DNA of 64,000 nt from the NCBI GenBank assembly GCA_002324875.1, contig NTJG01000016.1, positions 1-64,000 on the forward strand. The letters run 5' to 3'. Each line of letters begins with the position of its first letter. Within the stretch, counting starts at the first letter, position 1. Position numbers and translations under genes: made by a program. The notes under the pieces are model-generated. The model did no database searches, was not told the DNA's origin, and was given only the letters and a program-made list of their open reading frames with translations. Origin of the DNA: Lysobacteraceae bacterium NML93-0793. GTDB taxonomy: Bacteria; Pseudomonadota; Gammaproteobacteria; Xanthomonadales; Xanthomonadaceae. Shown here one piece after another: positions 19,913 through 30,733 of the stretch.

Positions 19913-22687
19913 TCAGCTCCAAGCGGAGATGCGACGGATCGTTTCGCGTGCGGCGTCGATCCCGGCCGAGGGCGCAGCCAGCCGCGGACGGCGGTCGAGC
20001 ATGCAGTCCACCCCGGCCGCCACCAATGCGGCATGGGCAGCCTGCAGCGCGCTCCGGTCGTCCGGCGCCATCAGGCCGGCGTCGACCGCGGCATCGAGCA
20101 GGAGCGGCGTCGCGCGGGGTCGCAGCAGGTCGGGCGCGGCATGGGCGGCCTGCAGCACGATGCACTGGACGAAGAACTCCAGATCGACCAGACCGCCCTC
20201 GCCCTGCTTGAGGTCGAAACGTGCCGGGGTCGAGCGGTCCAGTTCGGCCCGCATCCGGCGCCGCATCGCGGCCACGTCGTCGCGGACGGCGCCCGCATCG
20301 CGCGGCCGGGCCAGCGTGTCGCGCCGCACCGTCTCGAACGCCGCCTCCATGCCGGAATCACCGGCGACGAAGCGCGCGCGCACCAGCGCCTGGTGCTCCC
20401 AGGTCCAGGCGCGCTCGCGCTGGTACTCCGCATAGCTCGCCAGCGACGAGACCAGCAGCCCCTTGCCGCCGTCGGGACGAAGCCGCACGTCCACGTCGTA
20501 CAGGCGTCCGCCCCCGGTCACCGTGCCCAGCAGGTTGACCACCTTCTGCGCCAGGCGGGATGCCCAGCGCTGTGCGTCGAGCGGACGCGGGCCGGACGAC
20601 TGCGCATCGGGCGGCGCGTCGTACAGGAACACCAGATCGAGGTCCGAACCGAAGCCCAGTTCCTCGCCGCCGAGACTGCCGTAGCCGATGACCGCGAAGC
20701 GGGCGTCGGGCACGCGGCCGTGGCTGCGTTCCAGGTCGCGCCGCGCCAGCGTCAACACCACATCCACCACCGCGTCGGCCAGCCAGGCGAGCTGCCGCGT
20801 GGCGGTCTGCGCATCCAGCCGGCCGTCCAGCGTCGCCAGGGCGATGCGGAAGCTCAGCTGCTGGCGCACCTCGTTGAGCATGAACAGCGACGCTTCCAGG
20901 TCGCCTTGCCGCAGCGCACGCGCGCACTGCGCGGCCAGGACATCGCGATCGGGGAGCGCACCTTCGACGCGCACATCGAGCAGTTCGTCCAGCAGCAGCG
21001 GATGCACTGCCAGCCGCTCGGCCAGGAACGCGCTCCGTGTCACCAGGCCGACCAGCCGGGCCAGCGCTGCGGGCTGCTCGTCGAGCAACGCCAGGTAACT
21101 CGCACGCCGCAGCAGGTTGTGCAGCACCGCGAGCAGTCGACGGATGGCCTGCAACGGCCGGTCCGCCGGCGCCGAGGCCTGCAGCAGCACCGGCATCAGA
21201 CGGTCGAGCCGCGCGCGCGCCGCGTCGGAGAGGTCGCGCACGCTGGGCGAGCGCGCGAAATCGCGCAGCGCGCCGTCGACGTCGCGCGCATCCTGGAACC
21301 CGATCGCCGTCAGCGCGGCAGGATCTCCGCCTTCGGGCAGCGCCTGCCACCAGGCGGCGAGGTCGTGATCGGCCTCCGGCTCGCGCTGCTGGCTGCGGAC
21401 CGCGAGCAGCGCGTCGAACTCGTGGGCGATGTGCCGCCGGCGGAGCGCCACCTCCGCATGCAGGGCCGCCCAGTCGTCGAAGCCGAGCCCGCGGGCGATG
21501 CGCAGGCGATCCAGTGGATCGGTCGGCAGCACGTGGGTCTGCGCGTCGCGCAGCATCTGCAGCCGGTTTTCCACCCGGCGCAGGCACAGGTAGCCATCGC
21601 GCAGCCGGGCGAGTGCATCGTCGGAGACCTGGCCGGCGGCATGCAGCGCCGCGAGCGCCGGCAGCAGACGGCGCTCGCGCAGGGCGGGTTCGCGGCCACC
21701 GCGGATCAGCTGCAGCGCCTGGGCCAGAAACTCGACCTCGCGGATGCCGCCGTCGCCGCGCTTGATGTCGTCCGCCAGATCCTGGCGCGCGACCTCGGCG
21801 CTGATCATCGCCTTCATCGTGCGCAGCCCGTCGAGCGCGCCGAAGTCCAGATACCGGCGATAGACGAACGGCCGCAGCAGCGTGAGGAACCGCTCGCCCG
21901 CCTCGAGATCACCGGCCACCGGCCGCGCCTTCTGCCAGGCATAGCGCTCCCAGTCGCGGCCCTCGCGCTGGAAGTACTGCTCCATCGCCGCAAAACTCAG
22001 CGCGATGCGGCCGGCGTTGCCGAACGGACGCAGGCGCAGATCGACCCGGTGGCAGAAGCCGTCGGCCGTGGTCTCGTCGAGCAGGCGCGCGAGTTGCTGG
22101 CCGAGCCGGGTGAAGTAGTCCTCGGCCGCGAGCGCGCGCGCGCCATCACTTTCGCCTGCGGATTCGAAGCCGTAGACGAGATCGATGTCGGAGCTGAAGT
22201 TCAGTTCGCCGCCGCCGAGCTTGCCCAGTCCGAACACGACCAGCCGCACGGGGTGGCCATCGCCATCGAACACCCGGCCATGACGCTGCGCGAACACGGC
22301 CTCGAGCGCATCGAGCGCCAGGGCGAGGCAGGTTTCGGCGAGGGCGGTACTGCCGGCCAATGTGTCCGACACGGTGTCCAGGCCGAGCACGTCGCGCCAG
22401 ATCAGCCGGGTCGAGCCCGCGCGGCGATAGCGGCGCAACTGCATCGGCCAGTCGGCTTGCGCCTGCGGATCGAGCCGCGGCGGCGGAACAGCGTCGTTGC
22501 CATCGGTGCGCAACAGGGTGTCGAGCAACTCCGGCTGTTGCTGCAGCACATCGACGGCGAAATCGCTGGCGACGGCGACGCGGCGCAGCCGGTCGAGGGC
22601 GGCCGGATCGCTGCGTACGACGTCGGGCAGACGGGCCAGCTGGCGGGCGAGGTGCGCGTCCAGCGCGTCATCGGGCGGTGTACTCAT
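19913..22687 (-). CDS. glnE: Bifunctional glutamine synthetase adenylyltransferase/adenylyl-removing enzyme
   Basis: Adds AMP to and removes it from glutamine synthetase in response to PII signalling. The 924-residue product contains two nucleotidyltransferase domains, with the motifs [10 protein letters not shown] in the N-terminal (deadenylylating) half and [12 protein letters not shown] in the C-terminal (adenylylating) half, plus linker helices. The start [13 protein letters not shown] is preferred over the 21-codon upstream extension. The length is close to the usual 940-950 residues. Confidence 0.95.
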   Translation of the reverse strand: MSTPPDDALDAHLARQLARLPDVVRSDPAALDRLRRVAVASDFAVDVLQQQPELLDTLLRTDGNDAVPPPRLDPQAQADWPMQLRRYRRAGSTRLIWRDVLGLDTVSDTLAGSTALAETCLALALDALEAVFAQRHGRVFDGDGHPVRLVVFGLGKLGGGELNFSSDIDLVYGFESAGESDGARALAAEDYFTRLGQQLARLLDETTADGFCHRVDLRLRPFGNAGRIALSFAAMEQYFQREGRDWERYAWQKARPVAGDLEAGERFLTLLRPFVYRRYLDFGALDGLRTMKAMISAEVARQDLADDIKRGDGGIREVEFLAQALQLIRGGREPALRERRLLPALAALHAAGQVSDDALARLRDGYLCLRRVENRLQMLRDAQTHVLPTDPLDRLRIARGLGFDDWAALHAEVALRRRHIAHEFDALLAVRSQQREPEADHDLAAWWQALPEGGDPAALTAIGFQDARDVDGALRDFARSPSVRDLSDAARARLDRLMPVLLQASAPADRPLQAIRRLLAVLHNLLRRASYLALLDEQPAALARLVGLVTRSAFLAERLAVHPLLLDELLDVRVEGALPDRDVLAAQCARALRQGDLEASLFMLNEVRQQLSFRIALATLDGRLDAQTATRQLAWLADAVVDVVLTLARRDLERSHGRVPDARFAVIGYGSLGGEELGFGSDLDLVFLYDAPPDAQSSGPRPLDAQRWASRLAQKVVNLLGTVTGGGRLYDVDVRLRPDGGKGLLVSSLASYAEYQRERAWTWEHQALVRARFVAGDSGMEAAFETVRRDTLARPRDAGAVRDDVAAMRRRMRAELDRSTPARFDLKQGEGGLVDLEFFVQCIVLQAAHAAPDLLRPRATPLLLDAAVDAGLMAPDDRSALQAAHAALVAAGVDCMLDRRPRLAAPSAGIDAARETIRRISAWS

Positions 22688-22755
22688 GGCCCGGATGATG
22701 ACACCCGCGCCGTCAGCGCACGGCGTCCGGACGTGCGCGCCGCCGATCACCAGGC

Positions 22756-22793
22756 AAAAAAAAGCCCGCTTCCGGCGAACCGGTTACGGGCTT
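22756..22793 (-). terminator. Terminator upstream of glnE
   Basis: On the minus strand AAGCCCG and CGGGCTT form a stem around an inner CCGG pair, followed by eight T. It lies about 70 bp before the glnE start and 120 bp after the flavoprotein stop, so it ends transcription from that side or acts as an attenuator of glnE. Confidence 0.8.
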
Positions 22794-22900
22794 GCTCCCT
22801 CCCCCACGTCGGGTGCAGGGCGATAGTGGAAGAGCGCGCCGCGTTGTGCACGCTGCAGTGCAAAACGATACCCGCGGGTACAAAAACGGCGTCGAATCAT
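22784..22900 (-). CDS. Possible 38-residue peptide, basic and aromatic
   Basis: An ATG frame begins MIRRRFCTRGYRF and ends with a TAA placed inside the stem of the terminator at 22756-22793. The product is rich in Arg. No strong ribosome binding site is visible. It could be a leader peptide or chance; no homologue is recognised. Confidence 0.2.
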   Translation of the reverse strand: MIRRRFCTRGYRFALQRAQRGALFHYRPAPDVGEGASP

Positions 22901-22915
22901 GAACACGACACTGGC

Positions 22916-24547
22916 TCAGCGCGGGCGTGGCCGGCGCCCCAGATCGATCAGCACCTCGCGCGCCGCATTGCGTCCCGGCAGGCCGGTCACCCCGCCCCCC
23001 GGATGCGTGCCCGATCCACAGAGATACAAGCCCGGCAGCGCGCCGCGGTAATTGCCTTGGCCGAGCAGCGGCCGCGCGCTGAAGAGCTGGTCCGCGCCGA
23101 GGCTGCCGTGGAAGATGTCGCCGCCGACGAGGCCGAAGCGGCGCTCCAGATCCAGCGGCGTCAGCGCCTCGAACCCGAGCACGCTGCGCGCGAAGTTCGG
23201 CGCCGCCGCATCGACCGTGTCGATCATCAACCGGGCCACGGTGTCGCGATGCGCGTCCCAGCCGCCGGTGGCGTCGGGCATCACCGGATGGACGTGCTGG
23301 CAGAACAGGCTGGCGACGTGCTGGCCGGGCGGCGCGAGGCTGTCGTCGAGCGTGGAGGAGATCACCAGTTCCACGATCGGCGCGCGGGCCCATCCGGGGT
23401 TGTGTTCACGCGATTTCGCATCGAAGTACGCGCGCTCGAAGTACGCGAGCGACGGCCCGATCAGGATGCCGCTCTGGTGGTGCGGCTGCAGCGCAGTGCC
23501 CGGCGCGACGGTGAAGTCCGGCAGCTCCGACAGCGCGACATTCATGCGGAACGTGCCGGAGCCGCAGCGGTAACGCGCGATGCGCGCCGCGATGTCGTCA
23601 TCCAGCGCATTGCGCGGCACCAGCTGCTGGTACAGCAGCTTCGGGTTGAGATTGGAGACCACCGCGCCGGCACGCAGCGTGCGGCCGTCTTCGAGCACCA
23701 CACCGGCCGCGCGTCCGTTCTCGACCTGCACCTGCGCGACCGCCGCGTCGGTCTCGATCACCACGCCGCGCGCGCGGCATTCGGCCGCGATCGCGTCGCT
23801 GATCGCGCCCATGCCGCCGATCGCGTGGCCCCACACGCCGGACTTGCCGTTGACCTCGCCGAACACGTGATGCAGCAGCACGTAGGCCGAGCCCGGCGTG
23901 TACGGACTGGCGAAATTGCCGACCACAGAGTCCCAACCCAGCGCGGCTTTCAGCGGCGCGGACTCGAACCAGTCGTCCAGAAGTTCGCCGGCGGATTTGG
24001 TGAACAGGTCGAGCAGATCCCGACGGCCGCGCATGTCGAGCTGCTTGAGCTGCTTCGCGACCGCCCAGGAGTTCACCCAGTCCGCGAGCACGAAGCCGTC
24101 GCTGACGTTCGGCGGCGTGCGCGTCATCAACGCGCGCAGCACCGCGACGACGCGCTCGAGCATGGCGTAGTAGGCCGGAAGGCGCGCGGCATCGCGCGCC
24201 GACCAGCGGGCGACCTCGGCCGGGCCGTCCGCGCCGCCGAGACGGAATGCGCGGCCATCGGGCAGCGGAAGGAAGTTCGAGAACGGACGCTCGACCACGC
24301 GCAGGCCGTGCTGCACCAGCCGCAGATCGGCGATCACCCGGGGATTCAGCAGACTCACGGTGTAGCTGGCGACCGAATTGCGGAAGCCCGGATGGAAGGA
24401 CTCGGTGACCGCCGCGCCGCCGACGATCGGCCGCCGCTCCAGCACGCGCACGGCGAGGCCGGCCGCGGCGAGATACGCGGCGCAGACCAGCCCGTTGTGG
24501 CCGCCGCCGACGATCAGCACATCGGCGTCGCGGCGCGACGTGCTCAC
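22916..24547 (-). CDS. Phytoene-desaturase-like FAD-dependent oxidoreductase (COG1233 type)
   Basis: A 543-residue flavoprotein with the dinucleotide motif VLIVGGGHNGLVCAAYLA near residue 9 and the C-terminal FAD motif LYLCGSGTHPGGGV. This layout is shared by carotenoid desaturases and by the PYROXD2-like proteins; the substrate cannot be told. No carotenoid genes lie nearby. The GTG start at 24547 is chosen because it overlaps the stop of the upstream glycosyltransferase gene (GTGA), implying coupling; the open frame extends 57 codons further without family resemblance. Confidence 0.85.
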   Translation of the reverse strand: MSTSRRDADVLIVGGGHNGLVCAAYLAAAGLAVRVLERRPIVGGAAVTESFHPGFRNSVASYTVSLLNPRVIADLRLVQHGLRVVERPFSNFLPLPDGRAFRLGGADGPAEVARWSARDAARLPAYYAMLERVVAVLRALMTRTPPNVSDGFVLADWVNSWAVAKQLKQLDMRGRRDLLDLFTKSAGELLDDWFESAPLKAALGWDSVVGNFASPYTPGSAYVLLHHVFGEVNGKSGVWGHAIGGMGAISDAIAAECRARGVVIETDAAVAQVQVENGRAAGVVLEDGRTLRAGAVVSNLNPKLLYQQLVPRNALDDDIAARIARYRCGSGTFRMNVALSELPDFTVAPGTALQPHHQSGILIGPSLAYFERAYFDAKSREHNPGWARAPIVELVISSTLDDSLAPPGQHVASLFCQHVHPVMPDATGGWDAHRDTVARLMIDTVDAAAPNFARSVLGFEALTPLDLERRFGLVGGDIFHGSLGADQLFSARPLLGQGNYRGALPGLYLCGSGTHPGGGVTGLPGRNAAREVLIDLGRRPRPR

Positions 24548-25665
24548 GGGCGCGACTGCAGTGCCGCGACGACGCGATCGGCCAGCGCGGATGCGGCCTG
24601 GGGCCGGCCGAGTGCGGCGGCGGCACGTGCGGCATCGGGCAGCAGCGACGGTGACGCGAACGCGTCGGCAAGCAGCGCGGTCAGGCGCGCTGCAGTGAAG
24701 TCCGGCTCGGGCACGCACCAGCCCACGCCGGCCGCGGCCAGCGCCTCGGCGTTGCGGCGCTGCTCGTCACGCGAGCCGCCGTGGGGGATCGGCACGAAGA
24801 TCGCGGGCCGGCCGACGGTCAGCAGGTCCGCGGCGGTGGTCGCGCCGGCCCGGGTGATCACCAGGTGCGCATCGCGCAGACGCGTGCCCATGTCGTCGAA
24901 GAACGGCTGCACCGTCGCGTCGATGCCGCCGGCGTGCAACGCGCGCTCGACGTCATCGACCGCATCGCCTTTCATCTGCAGCGACAGCTGCACGCGCCGG
25001 CGCACGGCCTCGGGCAGCGCCAGCAGCGCCGGCGGGACCACGTCGCCGAACACGCGCGCGCTCTGGCTGCCGCCGACGACCAGCAGGCGCAGCGGTGCAT
25101 CGGCCGCGAACGGCGGATAGTCGCCGCGTGCATCGAGAATCGCCTGGCGCACCGGATTGCCGGTGTCGAAGACGCGCGCGGCGTCGATGCCGTCGAGGCC
25201 GGCAGTGCCGGGAAACGACGTCGCCACGCCGTCGGCGAAGCGCAGCAGCTTGCGGTTGGCCAGGCTCAGACGCGCGCCCTGTTCGTGCAGCAGCAGCGGC
25301 AGGGCCAGGCTCTTCGCGGCCAGTGCCGGCGCGAAGCTCGGATAGCCGCCGAAACCGACCAGCAGGCGCACGTCGCGCCGGCGCATGTCGCGGCGCGCCT
25401 GCCAGGTCGCCCGCAGGATCGTCAGGCCGGCGGCGAGCTTGCCGCTCACGCCGCCCTCGAGACTGCGCGCGGGCAGCACGACGTGGTCCAGCCCGGCCAG
25501 CGCCCGGGTGTAGGCCGCGCCGCGCCGCTCGGTGTAGAGCACCACCGGATGTCCGCGCCGCTGCAGTTCGCGCGCCAGTGCCTCGGCCGGGAACAGATGC
25601 CCGCCGGTGCCGCCGGCTGCGCAGGCGATGGTGGGCAGGGCCGCGGACGAGGACGCGTGGGACAT
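24544..25665 (-). CDS. MurG-like UDP-GlcNAc glycosyltransferase
   Basis: A GT-B fold, GT28 family protein of 373 residues. It has GGTGGHLFPA at the N terminus, GFGGYPSFAPALAA and LHEQGARLSLAN in the acceptor half, and TGNPVR, VVGGSQSARVF and TRAGATTAADLLTVGRPAI in the donor half. MurG makes lipid II. Two usual MurG positions differ: HEQN is HEQG here, and the Glu of the RAGA-TxxE motif is Asp. The gene is also outside any division/wall cluster. It may be the cell's MurG or a paralogue with another acceptor. The start MSHASSSAALPTIA is preferred to the upstream extension. Confidence 0.8.
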   Translation of the reverse strand: MSHASSSAALPTIACAAGGTGGHLFPAEALARELQRRGHPVVLYTERRGAAYTRALAGLDHVVLPARSLEGGVSGKLAAGLTILRATWQARRDMRRRDVRLLVGFGGYPSFAPALAAKSLALPLLLHEQGARLSLANRKLLRFADGVATSFPGTAGLDGIDAARVFDTGNPVRQAILDARGDYPPFAADAPLRLLVVGGSQSARVFGDVVPPALLALPEAVRRRVQLSLQMKGDAVDDVERALHAGGIDATVQPFFDDMGTRLRDAHLVITRAGATTAADLLTVGRPAIFVPIPHGGSRDEQRRNAEALAAAGVGWCVPEPDFTAARLTALLADAFASPSLLPDAARAAAALGRPQAASALADRVVAALQSRP

Positions 25666-25777
25666 GGGTTCGCCGGTTGCACGAGGGCGCACGACTATAG
25701 CCAGTGCATCGCCGCCGAGCATCCGCACGCGCCGGAGCGGCGATAATCGCGTGACCCGCCGACAGGACACCGCGCCG

Positions 25778-27319
25778 ATGCCAGACGACCGTATCCGTCA
25801 GCCCGGGCTGCGCGACCGCGTGGTCGACGCCGCGCAGGCCGCCGCCTGGATCACGCCGGGCCAGACGGTCGCGATGAGCGGCTTCACCGGGTCGGGCTAC
25901 CCCAAGGCGGTGCCGCTGGCGCTGGCCGCGCGCATCGAAGCGGCACATGCCGCGGGCGAGGCCTTCCAGATCCGGTTGCTGACCGGCGCCTCGACCGCGC
26001 CCGAACTCGACGGCGCACTGGCCAAGGTCGACGGCCTGGCGCTGCGGCTGCCCTTCCAGAGCGATCCCGATGCGCGCCGCCGCATCAACGACGGCAGCCT
26101 GGCCTACATCGACGCCCACCTGAGCCAGGTCGCGCAGAACGCGTGGTTCGGGGTCTACGGCGACATCGACGTGGCGGTGGTCGAGGCGGTCGCGATCCGC
26201 GAGGACGGCGGCATCGTGCCTTCCACGTCGGTCGGCAACAGCAAGACCTGGCTGGACCTGGCCAAGCGCGTGATCGTCGAGGTCAACGACTGGCAGCCGC
26301 CCGAACTCGAGGGCATGCACGACATCTACTACGGCACCGCGCTGCCGCCGCTGCGCCGGCCGATTCCGCTGGAACATCCCGACGAACGCATCGGCGAGAC
26401 CGCGCTGCGGGTGGATCCGGAGAAGATCGTCGCGATCGTCCGCACCCACGCGCCGGACCGCAACAGCCCGTTCAAGGCGAGCGACGCGACCAGCGAACGC
26501 ATCGCCGCGCTGCTGATCGAATTCCTGCAGCACGAAGTCGCGCGCGGCCGCATGCCGGCGCGACTGCTGCCGTTGCAGTCGGGCGTGGGCAACATTCCCA
26601 ACGCGGTGCTCGCCGGGCTGGAACGCAGCGGCTTCCGTGATCTCACCGCGTTCACCGAGGTCGTCCAGGACGGCATGCTCGACCTGCTCCGATCCGGCGT
26701 GCTGCGCTCGGCCTCGTGCACGGGCTTCGCATTGAGTCCGGAGGCCAATGCGGCGTTCAAACGCGACATCGCCTTCTACCGCGACCGCATCCTGCTGCGC
26801 ACCCAGGAAATCTCCAACCATCCCGAACTGGTGCGGCGCCTCGGCTGCATCGGCATGAACGGCATGGTCGAGGTGGATCTCTACGGCAACGTCAATTCGA
26901 CCCACATCATGGGTTCGCGGATGCAGAACGGCATCGGCGGCTCGGGCGACTTCGCGCGCAACGGGTTTCTGTCGATCTTCATGTCGCCCAGCACGGCCAA
27001 GGGCGGGCGCATCTCGTCGCTGGTGCCGATGGTGAGCCATGTCGACCACACCGAACACGACGTCTCGATCGTCGTCACCGAGCAGGGCGTCGCCGACCTG
27101 CGCGGGCTGTCGCCCAAGCAGCGCGCGCGCGTGCTCATCGACCGCTGCGCGCATCCCGACTATCGCGACGCCCTCGACGACTACTTCGCCCGCGCCTGCC
27201 GCACCAGCTACGGCAAGCACACCCCGCACCTGCTGCCCGAGGCGCTGTCCTGGCACCAGCGCTGGCTCGATACCGGCGACATGCGCAGCGGCGCGACGGT
27301 CACAGCGTCCGCGTCATGA
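25778..27319 (+). CDS. Acetyl-CoA hydrolase / succinyl-CoA:acetate CoA-transferase family protein
   Basis: Class I CoA-transferase of 513 residues. The expected catalytic glutamate is Glu294 in [12 protein letters not shown], the same number as in Acetobacter AarC as I recall it. Other family motifs are [14 protein letters not shown] near the N terminus and [18 protein letters not shown] near 390. It would exchange CoA between succinate/acetate or hydrolyse acetyl-CoA. The start [10 protein letters not shown] at 25778 is divergent from the MurG-like gene by 112 bp. Its last 20 bp overlap the end of the converging GIY-YIG/GNAT gene. Confidence 0.9.
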   Translation: MPDDRIRQPGLRDRVVDAAQAAAWITPGQTVAMSGFTGSGYPKAVPLALAARIEAAHAAGEAFQIRLLTGASTAPELDGALAKVDGLALRLPFQSDPDARRRINDGSLAYIDAHLSQVAQNAWFGVYGDIDVAVVEAVAIREDGGIVPSTSVGNSKTWLDLAKRVIVEVNDWQPPELEGMHDIYYGTALPPLRRPIPLEHPDERIGETALRVDPEKIVAIVRTHAPDRNSPFKASDATSERIAALLIEFLQHEVARGRMPARLLPLQSGVGNIPNAVLAGLERSGFRDLTAFTEVVQDGMLDLLRSGVLRSASCTGFALSPEANAAFKRDIAFYRDRILLRTQEISNHPELVRRLGCIGMNGMVEVDLYGNVNSTHIMGSRMQNGIGGSGDFARNGFLSIFMSPSTAKGGRISSLVPMVSHVDHTEHDVSIVVTEQGVADLRGLSPKQRARVLIDRCAHPDYRDALDDYFARACRTSYGKHTPHLLPEALSWHQRWLDTGDMRSGATVTASAS

Positions 27320-28022
27320 ACACGCTGAAGGAATCCTCGACGTAATCACCGAACGGACCGCACATCGCGAAGCCGTGGCGTGCGTACAGCGCATGGGCCG
27401 GGGCGAAGGCCGCTGCGCTGCCGGTTTCCAGGCTCAGCCGCTGCAGGCCCTGCGTACGGGCCGTCGCCATGAGGTGCGCGAGCATCGCCGCGGCCACGCC
27501 CTGACGCAGGTGGGCGGGATCGGTGCGCATGGATTTCAGCTCGCCGTGCCCATCGCCCAGATCCTTCAGCGCGCCGCAGCCAACGAGCGCATCGCCGCGC
27601 CAGGCGGTCCAGAACGACAGGCCCGGCGCGCGCAGACGGGACAGATCCAGCGCGTGGATGCTGCCCGGCGGCGAATGCAGCGCCATGTCGGCCAGGTGCC
27701 GCTGCAGCAGGGCGACGACGCGCGGATCGTCGAGGCCGCCGGCACGGATCCCGATCTCCGCGGTCGCGGGCGACTGCAACCAGGCGAGCTTGCGCGCACG
27801 CGGCTGACGCTTGAGCTGCCACTCGGCGCGCGAGGCACTGGCACGATCGGGATAGGCGCGACTGGCGAGCACGCGCAGCGGCGGATTGCCGCGGGTGTAT
27901 TTGGCGCCCCGCCCGGCCACGTGGGCGGCGAACCGGGCGTCCAGATCATTCGTGATCCCGGCATACCAGCTGCCGTTGCGGCATTCGAGCAGGTAGAGAT
28001 GCCAGCTGCGCGGTGTGGTCAT
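27300..28022 (-). CDS. GIY-YIG nuclease domain fused to a GNAT acetyltransferase
   Basis: The 240-residue product has two domains. Residues about 5-80 are a GIY-YIG domain of the small YhbQ/UPF0213 type ([19 protein letters not shown], then [11 protein letters not shown] and a Glu in SRAEWQLK). Residues about 88-240 are a GNAT fold with [20 protein letters not shown] as the acetyl-CoA loop and ALYARHGF near the end. Both domains read in one frame with a short linker. Function of the pair is unknown. Converges with the CoA-transferase gene. Confidence 0.85.
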   Translation of the reverse strand: MTTPRSWHLYLLECRNGSWYAGITNDLDARFAAHVAGRGAKYTRGNPPLRVLASRAYPDRASASRAEWQLKRQPRARKLAWLQSPATAEIGIRAGGLDDPRVVALLQRHLADMALHSPPGSIHALDLSRLRAPGLSFWTAWRGDALVGCGALKDLGDGHGELKSMRTDPAHLRQGVAAAMLAHLMATARTQGLQRLSLETGSAAAFAPAHALYARHGFAMCGPFGDYVEDSFSVFMTRTL

Positions 28023-28066
28023 CCGGCGATGATCGAAGCGCCACGCGCGCCCGTCAACGCGGAGGC

Positions 28067-29278
28067 TCAGGCGGTGCGTTCGAACGCGAACAGCCGGGCC
28101 AGCGGATGCGGCCTGCGCTCGATCAACGCGCCCAGCAGGCCCGCTCCCAGCATCGAATAGGTGATGCCGTTGCCGCCGTAGGCCATCGCATAGTGGACGC
28201 GCGGGCCGGTGGCGGCGTGCGGGCCGAAGAACGGCAGGCCGTCGTCGGTTTCGGCGAAGGTGCCGGCCCAGGCGAAGGTCGGTGTGAGATCGAGCGCCGG
28301 CCAGAGCTTCGCCACGCGCTTCATCAGACGCCGCGCCTTGGCATCGACGCGGCGGTCACGGCGCGCGGGAATGTCGACATCGTCGTCCTCGCCGCCGATC
28401 AGCAGGCGCCGATCCGCCGTGGTGCGCAGGTAGAGGTAGGGCCGGGCGGTCTCCCAGACCAGGGTGCGGGCGAGCATCTCGGGCAAGTCCGAGTCCAGCG
28501 GATCGGTGACGAAGGCGTAACTGCTGCGGTTGCGGGCGACGCGCCTGGGCAGCCAATGCTGGCTGGCATACCCGGCGGCGACGACGACGTGGCTGGAGCG
28601 GATGCGCACCCCGGCATCGGTGGTCGCCAGCACGTCGCGGCCGCGCGGCGCCAGATCGGCGATCCGCGTGCGGTCGAACACCTGCCCGCCGCGACGCACG
28701 CAGCGCGCCAGCAGACGGGAGGCGAAGCGGTAGGGATCGACCTGGGCGGCCTGCGTGCTCAGCAGCGCGGCCGGCGCGTCGAAGCCGTAGCGCTGCCGGA
28801 CTGCCGGACCGTCGAGGTAATCGACCTCGAAGCCGTGGCGGCGGCGTGCGACGCACTCGTCCTGCAGCGCCGGCACGTCGCGCCGCCGACTGGCGTAGTA
28901 GAGACTGTCGGTGCGCTCGAAATCCACATCGCGCACGCTGCGCGCGAGCTCGGCCAGACTGTCGATCGCCTCGCCGCAGGCGCGGTAGGCCAGGCCGGCG
29001 TCGGCCTCGCCATAGCGGCGCGCGAGATCCACCAGATGGGTGTCGATCTCGTACTGCAGCAGGGCCGTGCTCGCGGCGGTACTGCCCCAGGCGATGTCGC
29101 GCTGCTCGACGACGACGACGTCGTGGCCCCGCCCGATCAGCGCATCGGCGATCAGGGCGCCGGTGATGCCGCCGCCGATCACCAGCACGTCGCAGCGCAG
29201 ATCGGCGTCGAGCCTGGGCACGGGCTGCATCAGGCCGTTGCGGATGGCCCAGAACGGATAGCCGCTTTTGAGATCCAT
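28067..29278 (-). CDS. FAD-dependent oxidoreductase of the DAO family
   Basis: A 403-residue protein of the D-amino-acid oxidase/glycine oxidase superfamily. It has the FAD motif [17 protein letters not shown] near residue 30, a WGSTAAST loop, and the C-terminal GGNGITYSM. Many relatives oxidise amino acids or sarcosine-like amines; the substrate here is unknown. It is divergent from the BaiN-like gene, with a 124-bp gap. Confidence 0.85.
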   Translation of the reverse strand: MDLKSGYPFWAIRNGLMQPVPRLDADLRCDVLVIGGGITGALIADALIGRGHDVVVVEQRDIAWGSTAASTALLQYEIDTHLVDLARRYGEADAGLAYRACGEAIDSLAELARSVRDVDFERTDSLYYASRRRDVPALQDECVARRRHGFEVDYLDGPAVRQRYGFDAPAALLSTQAAQVDPYRFASRLLARCVRRGGQVFDRTRIADLAPRGRDVLATTDAGVRIRSSHVVVAAGYASQHWLPRRVARNRSSYAFVTDPLDSDLPEMLARTLVWETARPYLYLRTTADRRLLIGGEDDDVDIPARRDRRVDAKARRLMKRVAKLWPALDLTPTFAWAGTFAETDDGLPFFGPHAATGPRVHYAMAYGGNGITYSMLGAGLLGALIERRPHPLARLFAFERTA

Positions 29279-29402
29279 GGTGTCGCTGCCGGAGGGGAGG
29301 CGCGCAGCCTAGGAGCGTGCCCGTGAGGACCGTGCAAGGCCGCGGCGCCGGGCGAACGCGGACGACACCGCTACACTGCCCCGCCCCACCCCGCGCCATG
29401 CC

Positions 29403-30608
29403 ATGTCCGCCTCGTCCGCCTCCTCGCCCCCTGTCGACTGGGACGTCATCGTCGTCGGCGCCGGCGCGGCCGGCCTGATGGCCGCGATCGCCGCCGGCCG
29501 ACGCGGCCGTCGCGTGCTGGTGCTCGACCATGCCAACAAGGTCGGCAAGAAGATCCTGATGTCGGGCGGCGGCCACTGCAATTTCACCAATACCGGCACC
29601 ACGCCGGCGCAGTACCTGTCGACCAATCCGCACTTCTGCAAGTCGGCACTGGCGCGGTATACGCCGCAGGATTTCATCGATCTCGTCGATGCCCACGGCA
29701 TCGCCTGGCACGAGAAGGAACTGGGCCAGCTGTTCTGCGACGGATCGTCGAAGCAGATCGTGCAGCTGCTGCTCGACGAGGCCGACGGCGCCGGCGTGCA
29801 GGTGCGTACGCACTGCCCGGTGCAACCACCGCGACGCGTCGACGACGGCTTCGTGCTCGACACCGCGATCGGCCGGCTGCGCTGCGCCTCGCTGATCGTG
29901 GCGACCGGTGGCCTGTCGATCCCGAGCATGGGCGCGACCGGCTTCGGTTACGACATCGCGCGCCAGTTCGGCCATGCGCTGCTGCCCACGCGTGCGGGCC
30001 TGGTGCCGCTGACGCTCAGCGGCAAGCACCAGGAACGGCTGGATGCACTTTCGGGCGTCGCACTCGACGTCGAGGCCGGCTGCAACGGCGCGCACTTCCG
30101 CAACCGCATGCTGATCACCCATCGCGGCATCAGCGGACCGGCAATCCTGCAGATCTCCTCGTACTGGCAGCCCGGCGACGATCTGCGCCTGGACCTGCTG
30201 CCCGGCCGCGACGCGCTGGCGTGGCTGCAGGCGCAGCAGACCGAACGTCCCGGGACCGAACTGAAGAACGTGCTGGCCGAACTGATGCCGCGCCGCTTCG
30301 CCCAGCGCCTGTGCGAGATCTGGCTGGCGAACCGGCCGATGAAGCAGTACACGCCGGCACAGCTGCACGACACCGCCGCACTGCTGCAGGCGTGGCCGCT
30401 GGTGGCCAGCGGCACCGAGGGCTATCGCACGGCCGAGGTCACGCTCGGCGGCGTGGACACCGACGGCGTGTCGTCACGGACGATGGAATCGAAGCAGGTG
30501 CCGGGGCTGTTCTTCGTCGGCGAAGTGCTCGATGTCACCGGCTGGCTCGGCGGCTACAACTTCCAGTGGGCCTGGGCCTCGGGCATGGCCGCGGGCGAGG
30601 CTGCATAG
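29403..30608 (+). CDS. NAD(P)/FAD-dependent oxidoreductase, HI0933/BaiN family
   Basis: A 401-residue flavoprotein with VIVVGAGAAGLMAAIAAGRRG at about 14-35, the family motif KKILMSGGGHCNFTN near 50, and the C-terminal FFVGEVLDVTGWLGGYNFQWAWASG. HI0933-type proteins are widespread; one member, BaiN, acts on bile acid intermediates, but most have no known substrate. The motif set makes the family call firm. Confidence 0.9.
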   Translation: MSASSASSPPVDWDVIVVGAGAAGLMAAIAAGRRGRRVLVLDHANKVGKKILMSGGGHCNFTNTGTTPAQYLSTNPHFCKSALARYTPQDFIDLVDAHGIAWHEKELGQLFCDGSSKQIVQLLLDEADGAGVQVRTHCPVQPPRRVDDGFVLDTAIGRLRCASLIVATGGLSIPSMGATGFGYDIARQFGHALLPTRAGLVPLTLSGKHQERLDALSGVALDVEAGCNGAHFRNRMLITHRGISGPAILQISSYWQPGDDLRLDLLPGRDALAWLQAQQTERPGTELKNVLAELMPRRFAQRLCEIWLANRPMKQYTPAQLHDTAALLQAWPLVASGTEGYRTAEVTLGGVDTDGVSSRTMESKQVPGLFFVGEVLDVTGWLGGYNFQWAWASGMAAGEAA

Positions 30609-30733
30609 GCCGGGCCACGCGTACCCGGTGACCGAAGCGGCCTTGCGCGCAAACGACGTTCGCGCGCGAGCGCGCGCCTTCCCCGAGCCGACCCCGCATC
30701 GGCGCACCTGAAGCGGCGCACCACACAAGCCGA

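Noticed and set aside
20033..25120. Very long plus-strand open frame opposite glnE, the flavoprotein and the MurG-like gene
   Set aside because: It spans three recognised genes on the other strand, is full of Arg/His/Gln runs, and has no family motif. Such antisense frames are expected at this GC content.
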